A stretch of 64,000 bases of DNA from Xylanibacillus composti (GCF_018403685.1 NZ_BOVK01000064.1:1-64000); one strand, 5' to 3'; counted from the stretch's first letter, positions 26,668 to 36,379 are shown. Made by a program: numbers and translations. Notes: generated by a model not told the origin, from the letters alone.

Positions 26668-28440
26668 TCAGGTTGTCGGAAGCGGTTTGTGCTGCTCCAG
26701 CTTCTGAATGTTGTACAACTTTGCATATGCCCCATTGCTGCGCATCAATTGTTCATGGCGTCCCTTCTCCACGATGCGTCCGTGCTCCATGACGACGATT
26801 TGATCCGCATGGGTGATGGTTGACAGCCGGTGCGCCACAATAAGCGTGGTGCGGTCCTGCGCCAGCTCGGCGAGCGCATGCTGGATAAGCGATTCGGATT
26901 CAAGATCAAGCGCGGATGTAGCCTCATCCAGGATCAGCACAGCAGGGTTCTTCAGAAATACGCGGGCGATGGCAATGCGCTGCTTTTGTCCGCCAGACAG
27001 CTTCACACCGCGCTCCCCGATTTCCGTGTCATACCCGTGCGGCAGCTGTTCAATGAAATGGTGGGCGTTTGCGGCCTGTGCTGCTGCGATGACTTCCTCG
27101 TCTGTTGCTTCCGGCCGGCCCAGCAGAATGTTTTCCTTCACGGAGCCGCTGAACAGGATATTGTCCTGCAGCACCATGCCGATCTGTTGACGCAGGCTTT
27201 GTTGCGTCACAGTGCGAATGTCTTGTCCGTCGAAGGCGATTTTTCCTTTCTGGATGTCGAAAAAGCGGGGGATCAGCCCGACCAGCGAGGATTTGCCGCC
27301 GCCGCTCATGCCCACGATGGCTGTAGTCCTGCCGGCTGGAATAGTCAAATCCACATGTTCGAGCGCCCAATCGCCGTTGTCGTGGTAGCGGAACGAAACA
27401 TCGTGAAAGCGGATTTCACCGCCGCGGACTTGCAAAGGCTTTGCCGACGGCTGATCTGTGATGTCATACGGTTCATTCATGAACTCCACAACTCGCTCCA
27501 ACGAAGCGGTTGCCTGGGTAAGGGCGGTAGAGGAATTGACAAGCCGGCGCAAAGGGTTATAAAGACGATCCAGGATTACGAAGAATGCTGTGAAGGCCCC
27601 GACTGACAGGTCCCCTTGGACGGTCTGGTAACCGCCATACCCGATGACAATCAACGGCGCGATATCGGTCAGTGTATTGATGATGGAGAAGGTCAGGGCA
27701 TTCCAGCGGGTATGGGTCATCGCCTTGCGCAAAAAATGGCTGTTGCGGTTTTGAAACCGACCGCGTTCATGGGCTTCCAGCGTAAAGCTGCGGATAACCG
27801 GAATTCCCTGCATACGTTCATGCAAATACCCTTGGATCTCGGCCAGCGCTTGCGAGCGGTCCTTGGTCAATTGCTTTAAGCGCTTGTACAAAAATTTTAC
27901 GGCCAGGCCGTAAAGCGGAAAGATGGCAATGGCCGCCAAGGTCAGTGTCGGATTCAAGTAGAACATAAGGCCGAGGGCCAGCGTTAAGGTGAACATATCG
28001 AGCCATACATTCATTAGACCAATTTCTACGAGATTGCGTGTCTGCTCCACGTCGTTCATGAAGCGTGAAGTGATTTCACCGGCTTTGCGATTTTGGAAAT
28101 ATGAAATGGACAGCTTCTGGACATGGTCGTACAACCGGTTGCGCATGTCAAACAGAATGCGGCTCGATGTCCACTGCGCGAAATACTGGCGTCCGAATTC
28201 GACAGGACCCCGCACGACAACGAACAGCAGGAGCGCGCCGGCCATGAGCATGCCGAGCTGTTGAAGCTTATCCTCCGAGGACATGGCGTCATTGAGCAGC
28301 AGGTCATCCACCACGTATTTAATCATAAAAGGCAATAAAAAAGGGATGCCGAACTTGAGAATGCCTATCGCTACCGTTGCGGCAATTTGCCAACGGTAAG
28401 GCTTGACGATGCGAAAGTAGGTTTTCCATATGTGATTCAT
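26668..28440 (-). CDS. ABC exporter, fused TMD-NBD (multidrug type)
   Basis: Half-transporter of 590 aa. Membrane domain with six segments over residues ~15-310; nucleotide-binding domain with Walker A GMSGGGKSS, signature LSGGQKQRIAIARV, Walker B VLILDEATSALD and the H-loop AHRLSTI. Similar to BmrA/YfiC/MsbA-type exporters. The Walker A has SGGGKSS, within family variation. Single gene on the minus strand; substrate unknown. Confidence 0.9.
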   Translation of the reverse strand: MNHIWKTYFRIVKPYRWQIAATVAIGILKFGIPFLLPFMIKYVVDDLLLNDAMSSEDKLQQLGMLMAGALLLFVVVRGPVEFGRQYFAQWTSSRILFDMRNRLYDHVQKLSISYFQNRKAGEITSRFMNDVEQTRNLVEIGLMNVWLDMFTLTLALGLMFYLNPTLTLAAIAIFPLYGLAVKFLYKRLKQLTKDRSQALAEIQGYLHERMQGIPVIRSFTLEAHERGRFQNRNSHFLRKAMTHTRWNALTFSIINTLTDIAPLIVIGYGGYQTVQGDLSVGAFTAFFVILDRLYNPLRRLVNSSTALTQATASLERVVEFMNEPYDITDQPSAKPLQVRGGEIRFHDVSFRYHDNGDWALEHVDLTIPAGRTTAIVGMSGGGKSSLVGLIPRFFDIQKGKIAFDGQDIRTVTQQSLRQQIGMVLQDNILFSGSVKENILLGRPEATDEEVIAAAQAANAHHFIEQLPHGYDTEIGERGVKLSGGQKQRIAIARVFLKNPAVLILDEATSALDLESESLIQHALAELAQDRTTLIVAHRLSTITHADQIVVMEHGRIVEKGRHEQLMRSNGAYAKLYNIQKLEQHKPLPTT

Positions 28441-28538
28441 GCCGTCGCCTCCTACCCAACATATTACCAGATAGGAGGAGGTTATGCGCTTGTCAGTTTT
28501 CGTATGCAGATCCGCGGGTACGCTGGGAGCAGCTCGGG

Positions 28539-29339
28539 CTAGCCTGGAAAAGAATTGCGCTCCGCGTGCATGTACGCAGACAGCCTGTTCAAGAAATGCC
28601 GGACCTCATGCTGAACGTGCAGGAGGTGTTGGAGCGAGCAGCTGTTCGTTACGCGGCCTTCGCGATGCAACCGGGTCAGATGTGCCGAAAAATCGGCGCA
28701 TTGCTGCGCAGCTTGCGAGACTTCTTCCATAAAGCTGCGCTGCAGCGGGAACCCTTCCGGGGTAAAGCGCAAGTAGCCGCGGATGGCTGCGTTTTTCAGC
28801 AGTTGCGCTTGAAGCTGCCGCTTGATGAGGGATGCCTGCTGCGCAAGCGCATGCTCGGTCTCGTCCAAGGCGCGATGGAGCCTGGATGCTGCGCCCAGCA
28901 AGCTTTCCAACCAGAGGCCGGTCAAATCCGCCAAAGGCAAATGCGGGGCGCTTTCGCCGCGGGACCAGTAATAGAGCAGCCTGAGATATTCCTGATTTTC
29001 ATTCAAGCTGCTGTTTAAGCTGGAAGGAGTAAGCTGCAGCTCTACCTGATTATGGAGACGAAGATGCTGCATGCGTCCCTCAAAGCGAAAGTAGCCATAC
29101 GCCGCTGCCTGCGCCCGGTGCGCAAACTCGACAGCTTCGCCCTGATCCTCCTGCTGCTTGCTGCGCATCCACTGCGCTTCCTCTAACAACTGCTCGAAGT
29201 GCATTCTGTACTGTTCGGCTAATTCCAGCCAAGTATCCTCACCCGGGGACAGATGATCCCGAATCAAGCAGGCGTGATCCCGGAGATTGGCCAGCCAAAA
29301 ATGGTGTTCTTCCGAAATCGACATGTGCAGTGCAGTCAT
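28539..29339 (-). CDS. DUF2935 family protein
   Basis: 266 aa, two similar helical halves as in DUF2935 proteins, starting SISEEHHFWLANLRDHACLI with a second HxxxF-type block (LPLQRSFMEEVSQ). His and Glu residues spaced on helices suggest a ferritin-like or metal-binding bundle; the role is unknown, though the family is common in spore formers. ATG 29339 follows GGGAGGAG; the longer frame upstream lacks support. Confidence 0.8.
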   Translation of the reverse strand: MTALHMSISEEHHFWLANLRDHACLIRDHLSPGEDTWLELAEQYRMHFEQLLEEAQWMRSKQQEDQGEAVEFAHRAQAAAYGYFRFEGRMQHLRLHNQVELQLTPSSLNSSLNENQEYLRLLYYWSRGESAPHLPLADLTGLWLESLLGAASRLHRALDETEHALAQQASLIKRQLQAQLLKNAAIRGYLRFTPEGFPLQRSFMEEVSQAAQQCADFSAHLTRLHREGRVTNSCSLQHLLHVQHEVRHFLNRLSAYMHAERNSFPG

Positions 29340-29403
29340 GTGCGGCACTCCTCCCGTTCTAGGCTCATATACCTTACTATATGCGCCCAGAGCAGGAGCG
29401 TGA

Positions 29404-30168
29404 TTATTGGCTGACGCGAAGCAGCTGTACGGTTCTGTGAATTTTCTTATATAGCTGGCTGCTCTCATGGTGGCGAAACAATTCATACTGCGGTTTGGAA
29501 TTCGCCTCCAGCACCCAGATGTTCTGCTTGCGGTCAATCGCGATATCCAAACCCAGTTCAGTCAACAGGGGGTAGCTCTTGTTCAGCACTTTGGCGGACT
29601 GCAGTCCGAGCGAGGTCAGATTTTTCTCCAGTTTGTCAATTTGCTTCTCCTCCCAGGCCCCTGCCCTTTTGCATGCATCCTTGAACTGGATCGGCGTACC
29701 GCCGCTGCAGCGATTTGTGATGTGGAGATTTCTGGCAGCCAGCTTCCCCATTGTCCCCATATAAGTCCAGCTTCCATCCTGCTTCAGCAGCAGAATCCTG
29801 AAGTCAATCGGCCTATTGTCCAACTGGATCATGTCGATGCCTTGCTGAATCAGATAGTGCTTGCCCGATCCAATCTGCCTGGCCATCGTTCGAGTCAGGT
29901 GCGGGAAGTGGAAACACAATTTCTTCCCTTTGCCGCTTTGCAGCAAGTAAGTCCCGTTCGGCCGGCAGGTAATGCGCATAACACCGCGGCCGCCGCCGCC
30001 GAAGTTCGGTTTGGCGTATACTGTAGGGAAACGTTCCAAAAACGACTTTAAGGTAGCCTTGGTCAACTTGGCGGTATGAGGCAGGTAAGGGCGCAGCTCG
30101 GAGTCTTTGGCCATGATCAAGTATTTATTCCATTTGCTGGCCGGGTAGGCCACCATGCGATTACTCAT
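29404..30168 (-). CDS. YheC/YheD-like ATP-grasp protein
   Basis: 254 aa with an ATP-grasp layout: KPNFGGGGRGVMRI (glycine-rich loop), DFRILLLKQDGSW, and a C-terminal LGLDIAIDRKQNIWVLEANSKP metal-binding segment. Relatives in Bacillus (YheC/YheD) are associated with the endospore coat. The ligase substrate is unknown. It starts at ATG 30168 after AAGGGTG. Possibly cotranscribed with the DUF2935 gene 65 bases downstream. Confidence 0.8.
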   Translation of the reverse strand: MSNRMVAYPASKWNKYLIMAKDSELRPYLPHTAKLTKATLKSFLERFPTVYAKPNFGGGGRGVMRITCRPNGTYLLQSGKGKKLCFHFPHLTRTMARQIGSGKHYLIQQGIDMIQLDNRPIDFRILLLKQDGSWTYMGTMGKLAARNLHITNRCSGGTPIQFKDACKRAGAWEEKQIDKLEKNLTSLGLQSAKVLNKSYPLLTELGLDIAIDRKQNIWVLEANSKPQYELFRHHESSQLYKKIHRTVQLLRVSQ

Positions 30169-30329
30169 GCAATCACCCTTTATTCATAAAGTAAGCGTAG
30201 TCCCTTGCAAAAAAAACCAGTAATCCGGTAACGGACGACTGCCCTTTCAATATATTCGCCGTTGCCAAAATGGTGAAGGGTCGTACATCATGGTACAATG
30301 AAAAAAATGACGCGGGAGGGGAGTGCCCG

Positions 30330-31067
30330 TTGAAAAAACCGATATTGGAGCCGCTGGGCGATCAGGCAATGCTCGTGACACTTGGGGATGCGGGAGACAG
30401 GGAAGCTGCCGTCGCGGCAGCCTCCTTTTCCAAAGCAGTGATGGAGATGGCTTGGCCAGGCTTGCTGGAATGTGTGCCGGCTTATGCGTCGTTTGCTGTT
30501 TATTACGATCCGGCGGCGGTGATTGCCGGGAGCGGGATAAGAGCCGCCGCTTCCATGCGGGTTTCTGCTTACGCGCTTGTCCAAGCGCGCATCTTGTCAG
30601 CATGGGAAGGGTTTCGCGGCACCGGCCGAGCATCCGGCAAGCTCGTGGTGATTCCCGTCAAGTACGGCGATGAGGAAGGTCCGGACTTGCAGGAAGTTGC
30701 GCGCAGCACAGGGTTGAGCGTGGAGGAGGTCGTGCAGCTGCACGCTTCGCGGGAATACACGGTTCAAGCGATTGGCTTTGCTCCGGGCTTCCCCTATATG
30801 AGCGGGTTGGACCCGCTGCTGGCGGTTCCGCGCAAGGATACGCCAAGGACGAGGGTCGCTGCAGGCAGCATCGGCATAGCGGGACTGCAGACAGGGATTT
30901 ATCCGATTGCTTCGCCCGGGGGCTGGAACATTATCGGCCGAACCCCGCGCGCGCTATTTCACTTAGAGCGGCGGCCTCCTGCATTGCTGGAACCCGGCGA
31001 CCGGGTCAGGTTTGAGCCTGTAGATCAGCGTGAATGCAGCCTGGAGGAGGAGAAGCATGGCGGTTAA
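30330..31067 (+). CDS. pxpB: 5-oxoprolinase subunit PxpB (KipI family)
   Basis: 245-aa subunit of the ATP-dependent 5-oxoprolinase PxpABC, which hydrolyses pyroglutamate to glutamate. Key stretches are EPLGDQAMLVTLG at the N-terminus and IGFAPGFPYMSGLDPLL with SIGIAGLQTGIYPIASPGGW near the C-terminus. TTG 30330 is chosen, 6 bases after GGAGGGGAG. It overlaps pxpC by 11 bases. In Bacillus the homologue KipI also inhibits sporulation kinase KinA. Confidence 0.9.
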   Translation: MKKPILEPLGDQAMLVTLGDAGDREAAVAAASFSKAVMEMAWPGLLECVPAYASFAVYYDPAAVIAGSGIRAAASMRVSAYALVQARILSAWEGFRGTGRASGKLVVIPVKYGDEEGPDLQEVARSTGLSVEEVVQLHASREYTVQAIGFAPGFPYMSGLDPLLAVPRKDTPRTRVAAGSIGIAGLQTGIYPIASPGGWNIIGRTPRALFHLERRPPALLEPGDRVRFEPVDQRECSLEEEKHGG

Positions 31068-32055
31068 AGTGATCAAGCCCGGACTGCATACAACGGTTCA
31101 GGATGGCGGCCGATGGGGATATCAGCGCTACGGCGTATCCGTCAGCGGGCCGATGGACAGCTTCGCGCAGCGGGCAGCGAACATTCTGGTCGGCAATGAC
31201 GATGGCGAAGCCGTGCTGGAAGCGACCCTGCTTGGTCCCGAGCTTTGCCTGACTCAGCCATGCTGGGTCGCGCTGTGCGGGGCCGACATGCGACCGCTTG
31301 CAGGGGGCAAGCCGATTCCCATGTGGAGGCCGGTATATCTTCCGGCTGATACTGTATTGGCACTCGGCAGGGCAGCCGCTGGCTGCCGCACCTATATCGC
31401 GTTCGCGGGCGGACTGCAGCTGCCGCATGTGCTCGGCAGTCGGAGTACGCACACTCGCTCGGGTCTCGGCGGACTGCGTGGGAGCACGCTTGCGGAAGGC
31501 GATGAGCTTGCGATCGGCCTGTCAGACCCGCAATTGCTTCCGATATTGCCCGCGCAGCCTGTTGAAGCGGCATCCGTTCCCTGGTCTGTCAGTCCTTCCA
31601 TCTGCCCGGACTACGCGGACAGCGCGGTAGTGCGGACAATAGACGCTCCGGAGACAAGCTGGTACGCCGCAGGTGCTTTGGAACGCTTCTACGGACAGAC
31701 GTATACCGTTGCACCGGACAGCGATCGGATGGGAATCAGGCTTGCAGGAGCGCAGCACGGCATGCATCCGCTGCATGCCGGAACGATGCACTCATCGCCG
31801 GTTACTTGCGGCACGGTGCAGCTGCCTCCGGACGGCAAGCCGATTGTGCTTGCCGCAGATCGCCAGACTACCGGAGGATATCCGCGCATTGCTCAAGTGA
31901 TTTCATCGGATATGCCGATTTTGGCACAGCTGCGCCCGGGCGACGAGCTGCGCTTTCATCGCATCTCGCATGCGGCTGCAGAACAGCTAGGCCAGGAACG
32001 CGAGCATGCGCTGACTATGCTTCGAACGGCCGTTCGATTAGCTGGGAAAAGGTAA
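31057..32055 (+). CDS. pxpC: 5-oxoprolinase subunit PxpC (KipA family)
   Basis: 332 aa, biotin-dependent-carboxylase-like domain (AHS2). Starts [18 protein letters not shown] and includes [33 protein letters not shown] and [21 protein letters not shown]. It partners PxpB. ATG 31057 follows GGAGGAGGAG. Confidence 0.92.
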   Translation: MAVKVIKPGLHTTVQDGGRWGYQRYGVSVSGPMDSFAQRAANILVGNDDGEAVLEATLLGPELCLTQPCWVALCGADMRPLAGGKPIPMWRPVYLPADTVLALGRAAAGCRTYIAFAGGLQLPHVLGSRSTHTRSGLGGLRGSTLAEGDELAIGLSDPQLLPILPAQPVEAASVPWSVSPSICPDYADSAVVRTIDAPETSWYAAGALERFYGQTYTVAPDSDRMGIRLAGAQHGMHPLHAGTMHSSPVTCGTVQLPPDGKPIVLAADRQTTGGYPRIAQVISSDMPILAQLRPGDELRFHRISHAAAEQLGQEREHALTMLRTAVRLAGKR

Positions 32056-32092
32056 ACCATACATGCAAGGAAGCAAAGGAGCTGCATACGTT

Positions 32093-32891
32093 ATGGAAGC
32101 TTGCATTGATTTGAATGCGGATGTGGGGGAGAGCTTCGGCGCCTATCGAATCGGTGATGATGAACGGCTGCTGGATTTCGTCACATCGGCCAATATCGCA
32201 TGCGGGTTTCACGCAGGCGATCCGAAGGTAATGAGAGCAACGGTGAAGCTGTGTGTCGCCAAAGGTGTGGCGATTGGCGCTCATCCGGGGCTTCCCGATT
32301 TGGCTGGCTTTGGCAGACGGGCTATTTCCGTCACTGCGCCGGAAGTGTATGAGATGACAGTCTATCAAGTGGGCGCGCTGGAAGCTTTCACTCGGGCGGA
32401 AGGCGGACAGCTTCGCCATGTGAAGGCGCATGGCGCGCTTTATCATATGATTGCAGCGAACGAGGAGCTTGCGGCAGCCTTTGTCCAGGCCATTAAGGAT
32501 GTTCACGGGAGCCTCATCGTATACGGACCTCCCGAAGGCCTGCTGCAGTCCGCGGCTGCAGCAGGGGGGGCTTCCCTATGCCAGAGAAGCTTTCGCCGAC
32601 CGGGTCTACGACATGGATGGACAATTGTTGCCCCGCTCCATGCCCGGTTCCGTATGGACGGACAAGGAGCAGATGGTGGACCAGGTCTCGGCGATTGTGC
32701 AAGAAGGCTATGTGCAGGCACGGGCAAGGGATGGCTCGGGCACAGGCCGGCTGCCGCTTCAGGCAGACACGATATGCCTGCATGGAGACGGCGAACGCGC
32801 AGTGGAAGCGGCAGCCTATTTAAGACAGGCTTTAAGTCGAAAGGGAGTGCAGGTACAAGCCCTTCATGCCGGGTTCGGCGAGACATCCTGA
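32093..32891 (+). pseudogene. pxpA: 5-oxoprolinase subunit PxpA (LamB/YcsF family), frameshifted
   Basis: Would encode about 265 aa of the PxpA subunit, which together with PxpBC converts 5-oxoproline to glutamate. The first part reads [20 protein letters not shown] and [13 protein letters not shown], then [15 protein letters not shown]. At a run of seven Gs (32564-32570) the frame breaks. The family sequence [17 protein letters not shown] continues in the +1 frame and stops at 32891. The total length is 3n+1, so a single extra G explains it. Sequencing error, mutation and slippage cannot be told apart here. Start ATG 32093 after AAAGGAG. Confidence 0.85.
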
Positions 32892-32994
32892 CGCAGCCGT
32901 GGAGTAGTGGAAGTATGCCTGAGGCTGACCGAGGCAAGCACGACGGCTGATCCTCAGACAGACGACGATGCTTAAAGATAGGGGGGGGACTTCT

Positions 32995-33222
32995 ATGTGG
33001 TTGAAATTATTGTTGCTCGCAATAGCGGTATGGATCGCCTACCGCTATGTGCAGAAGCTTCGCCGGAAACTACCCGATTGGCTGCGTGCGAGCAGACAGC
33101 AGGAGCGCTGTCCTTCATGCGGACAGTGGATGCAGCCGGCGAACGCGCCGCTCCAATGTCCGAAGTGTGGAGAAAAGCTGGGCAGAAGCCCTGACGGCAG
33201 GCTCATTATTCGGGTAAACTAA
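32995..33222 (+). CDS. Small membrane protein with zinc ribbon
   Basis: 75 aa: N-terminal membrane helix (LKLLLLAIAVWIAYRYV), basic linker, then CPSCGQWM and CPKCGEKLG, two CPxC knuckles forming a rubredoxin-type zinc ribbon on the cytoplasmic side. Family not named. ATG 32995 follows GGGGGGG. It starts about 100 bases after pxpA. Confidence 0.75.
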   Translation: MWLKLLLLAIAVWIAYRYVQKLRRKLPDWLRASRQQERCPSCGQWMQPANAPLQCPKCGEKLGRSPDGRLIIRVN

Positions 33223-33811
33223 GTGCAGCCGCGTTTGATTCGCGAAACAAGCGGGAATACAGAGAATATAGGTTGCTGCTTGCCTGTTCGATATTGCTGA
33301 CAAAACGGCAGGAGCCTGGGACGGCAAGAGTAGCGGAGGAGCAGAAAGGGAAGCCTGCTGAATGCATCTGTAACGGTCCTGTATGCGAATGTCGAATACG
33401 CGAATAGTCGAAACTTGTGCGAAAAAACGTACAAAAGTGGTAGCAGTAGCATCAGTTTGGCAGTTTTTGTACGATAAATCATACAAGATTAACAGCTGTA
33501 CGAGGCGGTATCTCATTTTTGTTCGACAAATCGTACAAAAGCTGTTGATTTACATCATGTTGGACTGCGTTTATATGAGAAATCGTACAATTTTGCCGGA
33601 TGGCTTAACCATCAGCATGGAATAGACAGACTCATGCCTGTCCGATAGTGTTACAGAAGTTATATTTCCGGAAACGGCAACGTTAGCAGGGCTGTCATCG
33701 GCAAGGCCTATTGCAGTGGCTTGGCGTCAAGCCGGGCAGGTGTAAGAGCTAAGTAGTAACGAGTACAGACAAGTCTATCTTCTAGGCTAGCTTGGGAATG
33801 ATAGGAGGAGT
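33223..33811. other. Intergenic region of about 590 bases
   Basis: No ORF with a convincing start or family match. The middle holds the 52-bp-periodic repeat array (33410-33617). The flanks show no promoter or terminator I would defend. Confidence 0.6.
33410..33617. repeat. Four degenerate repeats at exact 52-bp spacing
   Basis: Four units share a core TTGTnCGAnAAATCGTACAA, itself an imperfect palindrome. The invariant C of ACGTACAA or TCGTACAA falls at 33428, 33480, 33532 and 33584, a spacing of 52, 52 and 52. About 28-30 bases between cores are not conserved. Units 2 and 3 are closest to the consensus; units 1 and 4 are degraded at one arm. Confidence 0.8.
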
Positions 33812-34207
33812 ATGGCAAGGATGAAAGAGAAGAGATACTTCACATTGGAAGAAGCGAACAAGCTGCTGCCCGCCGTGCAAGTGGAATTGACAGCTCTGCA
33901 AGCTGTACAAGCGCGATACGCTGAGCTTTATCGTTCGCATGCCAAGCTGCGGCGGGACAACGCGCCGGATGAGGTGCTGTTCGGCATGGAGAGCGAAATG
34001 GATTTTCTGCAGCTGCAAGCAAAGCTGAACATTGACAATATCACTAGAACAGGAGCGGAATTGAAAGATATCGAAACGGGCCTGATTGATTTCCCAGCGA
34101 AAAAAGACGGAGAGGACATCCTCCTATGCTGGAAGCAAGGGGAGAAGGAAATTTCGCATTACCACGGGCTGAACGACGGGTTCCGGGGACGCAGACCGAT
34201 TGGGTAA
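33812..34207 (+). CDS. DUF2203 family protein
   Basis: 131-aa cytoplasmic protein. It starts RYFTLEEANKLLPAVQVEL, the DUF2203 opening, followed by a helical middle and the conserved GLIDFPAKKDGEDILLCWKQGE with a C-terminal HYHGLNDGF. Function unknown. ATG 33812 lies 3 bases after AGGAGG, so ATG 33821 is an equally good start. Confidence 0.85.
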   Translation: MARMKEKRYFTLEEANKLLPAVQVELTALQAVQARYAELYRSHAKLRRDNAPDEVLFGMESEMDFLQLQAKLNIDNITRTGAELKDIETGLIDFPAKKDGEDILLCWKQGEKEISHYHGLNDGFRGRRPIG

Positions 34208-34317
34208 GGGAGGCGGTATTAGGGCTCTATGATTTGCGCCTATCGGGCAGCCGTCCATACCGCGCTCAGCATTCGCGCATAGAATGGGGGCAATAGGCGA
34301 GCAAAGGAGGCATAACC

Positions 34318-34419
34318 ATGGGCATTGCAGGAGGATACGGAACAGCTTGGTTGTTCACGAGCACGGCGATGATTCTGGTTCTTTATATTTTGCTGGTGAT
34401 TATTCTGCAAACATTCTGA
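34318..34419 (+). CDS. Very small YjcZ-like sporulation protein
   Basis: 33 aa: MGIAGGYGTAW, then a single hydrophobic helix (ILVLYILLVIILQTF) to the end. Gly/Tyr-rich N-terminus plus hydrophobic tail matches the YjcZ-type family of spore-associated miniproteins. AAAGGAGG lies 7 bases before the ATG. Surrounding bases contain no other gene. Confidence 0.7.
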   Translation: MGIAGGYGTAWLFTSTAMILVLYILLVIILQTF

Positions 34420-34538
34420 TCACATCCTTGCGCTGATACCGTCTGGGGCAGTCATGGTTCCAATCGGGCGATTGATTTCGGAGTATGTTTTTGTCTGAAC
34501 ACGCTGCCCCGGACGGCTTGCCAGCGGACTGCTTTTCG

Positions 34539-34967
34539 TTACAGCAAGGATATGACAAGCAGTTCGTAAAGGACGAGCGGCAGGATCGTCTGATAATACG
34601 GATTGTAGGCCGGGAAAAAGCCTGGTGCATAGCCGAAGCCAGGTCCAAATCCTGCGCCGTATCCGGGTAAGCCCGGGTAAGCCCGGTAGTCGCCGGAAGC
34701 AGGTAAGCCTGAGTAGGCGGCAGGCGCTTGCGGCTGGTTAATGTTTGTCTGCATATAAAGGATGCCGCCCTCCAACTTGACGACGGTCCCTTCAAAAGTT
34801 TGGCCATCCATCGTCTGCACGCGCACCGGACGATTCACGATATGGCGTCCGACCGAATGGCAGTGATCGCGCATTTTGCGCACAGACTGGACAAGCGAAT
34901 CGTCGGCTTGGTACACAACACGCGGCTGTTGTCCTGTTACTCCAAATTGCACAGTAGGCACCTCCAC
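34539..34967 (-). CDS. Conserved protein with Gly/Pro/Tyr-rich region
   Basis: 142 aa. The first ~75 residues include VNRPVRVQTMDGQTFEGTVV, an Sm-like beta pattern. A Gly/Pro/Tyr-rich stretch (YPGLPGYGAGFGPGFGY) and a hydrophobic C-terminus (ILPLVLYELLVISLL) follow. The composition recalls spore coat or surface proteins, but I do not recognise the family. Confidence 0.6.
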   Translation of the reverse strand: MEVPTVQFGVTGQQPRVVYQADDSLVQSVRKMRDHCHSVGRHIVNRPVRVQTMDGQTFEGTVVKLEGGILYMQTNINQPQAPAAYSGLPASGDYRAYPGLPGYGAGFGPGFGYAPGFFPAYNPYYQTILPLVLYELLVISLL

Positions 34968-35070
34968 AAGAAATAGGATTCCATGTATTCTATGCGATTC
35001 ACGGAAGCGGGTGCCTGCCTATGCAAAACGCCATAGCGCAGACCGCGCCGAGTTGTCTCTGCATAGAGAA

Positions 35071-35108
35071 CAAGCCTTCTTGCTCCGGAATGGAGATAAG
35101 AAGGCTTG
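35071..35108. other. Strong hairpin without T run
   Basis: CAAGCCTTCTT pairs perfectly with AAGAAGGCTTG, extended inward by CTCC/GGAG, between the aldo/keto reductase and the gene at 34539. No T run follows on either strand. It may still stop transcription or stabilise mRNA 3' ends. Confidence 0.5.
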
Positions 35109-35181
35109 GTCGCTTCTAGGCGGCGATCCGCCACTAGAAAGAAGAGGTATGTGCGGTATCGCCATCCTGTATGCAAAATGA

Positions 35182-36105
35182 TCAGGAGAGCTTCGCCGCT
35201 TGTGGATGATCGTCGCTGACATATTGCGCAGCAACTGCATTTTTCCTGACCTGCTCGGGGTTTTTGCAGCCCGGGATGACGCAAGTGACCGCATCATGTT
35301 TCAAGCACCATGCCAGTGCCCAGGTAGCCATATCCATATTTTCCGGCACTTCCTCACGCTGAATGCGCGCCACTTCCTCCAGCTTCTTGCGCGCTTCCTC
35401 GCGGTCATGGCGGCTGCGCACGTCATTCTCGGAGAAGGTGGAGTCCGGCTTGTATTTGCCGCTTAAGTAGCCGCTGGCCAGCGGTACCCGGGCCAAAACG
35501 CCCAAATCCTGGTGAATGCAGGAAGGGAATACCTCTGCCTCCGGCTGCCTTTCCAGCCGATTGTAGACAACCTGTATGGCCTTTGCATTCACTTTCGTTG
35601 CAGCATCGGTCTGATGAATGTTCTGGTTGCTGCCGATGGAGATGCCCAGGTTGCGGATTTTGCCGGCTTGCACTTGCTTGTCCAGCATCGTCCAGAGCTC
35701 GTCGTTGTCGAACATCTCGTCAGGCCCGGAGTGGAACTGATACAGATCGACGTAATCGGTCTGCAGCGATCTCAGGGAGTCTTCCAGCTGGCTGAGCACC
35801 TCCTCTGCCGACCAATGGTTGGTGCGGTCGAATTGGTCATGGAATTTATGTCCGAATTTCGTGGCGATCACCCAGTCTTCGCGTTTCTGGGAGCGAAGCC
35901 ATTGACCGATGAAACGTTCCGATGTGTGGTCGCCGTAGCATTCCGCGGTGTCGATGAGGTTGATGCCTGCTTCTTTGGCGGCGTCCAGCACGGCAGCAGC
36001 TTCCTGATCCGAATACGTCAGCCCCCATTCGCCTCCAAACTGCCATGTGCCTACCCCGATAACCGATACTTGCAGGTCCGTAGACCCTAATCTGCGATAT
36101 TTCAT
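35182..36105 (-). CDS. Aldo/keto reductase
   Basis: NADPH-dependent oxidoreductase of 307 aa with a TIM barrel. It begins MKYRRLGSTDLQVSVIGVGTW. The catalytic Asp and Tyr are in NLIDTAECYGDHTSE, the Lys in VIATKFG, and the His-bearing strand in YVDLYQFH. It ends with the cofactor segment VIPGCKNPEQVRKN. Similar to YhdN/IolS-type reductases; substrate unknown. ATG 36105 follows AAGGAGG. Confidence 0.9.
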   Translation of the reverse strand: MKYRRLGSTDLQVSVIGVGTWQFGGEWGLTYSDQEAAAVLDAAKEAGINLIDTAECYGDHTSERFIGQWLRSQKREDWVIATKFGHKFHDQFDRTNHWSAEEVLSQLEDSLRSLQTDYVDLYQFHSGPDEMFDNDELWTMLDKQVQAGKIRNLGISIGSNQNIHQTDAATKVNAKAIQVVYNRLERQPEAEVFPSCIHQDLGVLARVPLASGYLSGKYKPDSTFSENDVRSRHDREEARKKLEEVARIQREEVPENMDMATWALAWCLKHDAVTCVIPGCKNPEQVRKNAVAAQYVSDDHPQAAKLS

Positions 36106-36320
36106 GTGCGGTATGCCTCCTTGGGAAGTGGTGTTGTTGGCCGAATACGGCGATGGCATGCGGTTGTCCATGCCTACATTCATTATACGCCCTTCTCTTC
36201 TGCGGACAAAAGGGGAGGAATTTACGGGTCTGCACGGCGGAAGACAGGAGGGCGAGGCAGGATGCGGGCGGATTCGCCTGTTTTTAATCCCGCAGCGAAA
36301 AGCCAGGCGGGCAGGCAAGC

Positions 36321-36349
36321 TTGCTTTGTATATGGTTTTTGCATATAAT
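36321..36349 (+). promoter_or_regulatory. SigA-type promoter of pheST
   Basis: TTGCTT at 36321-36326 and perfect TATAAT at 36344-36349, 17 bases apart, with the T-box leader starting about 30 bases downstream. Confidence 0.7.
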
Positions 36350-36379
36350 AACCTGTAATATTGTACACTTTGCCAAAAC

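Noticed and set aside
31006-31573. Antisense ORFs over pxpC
   Set aside because: Shadow frames; pxpB and pxpC are full-length on the plus strand with overlapping starts.
33410-33617. CRISPR array
   Set aside because: Spacing is regular, but the repeats are diverged, only about 20 bases long, and no cas genes or leader are visible.
35071-35108. Intrinsic terminator for the aldo/keto reductase
   Set aside because: The stem is perfect but no T run follows on either strand, so it is listed only as a hairpin.
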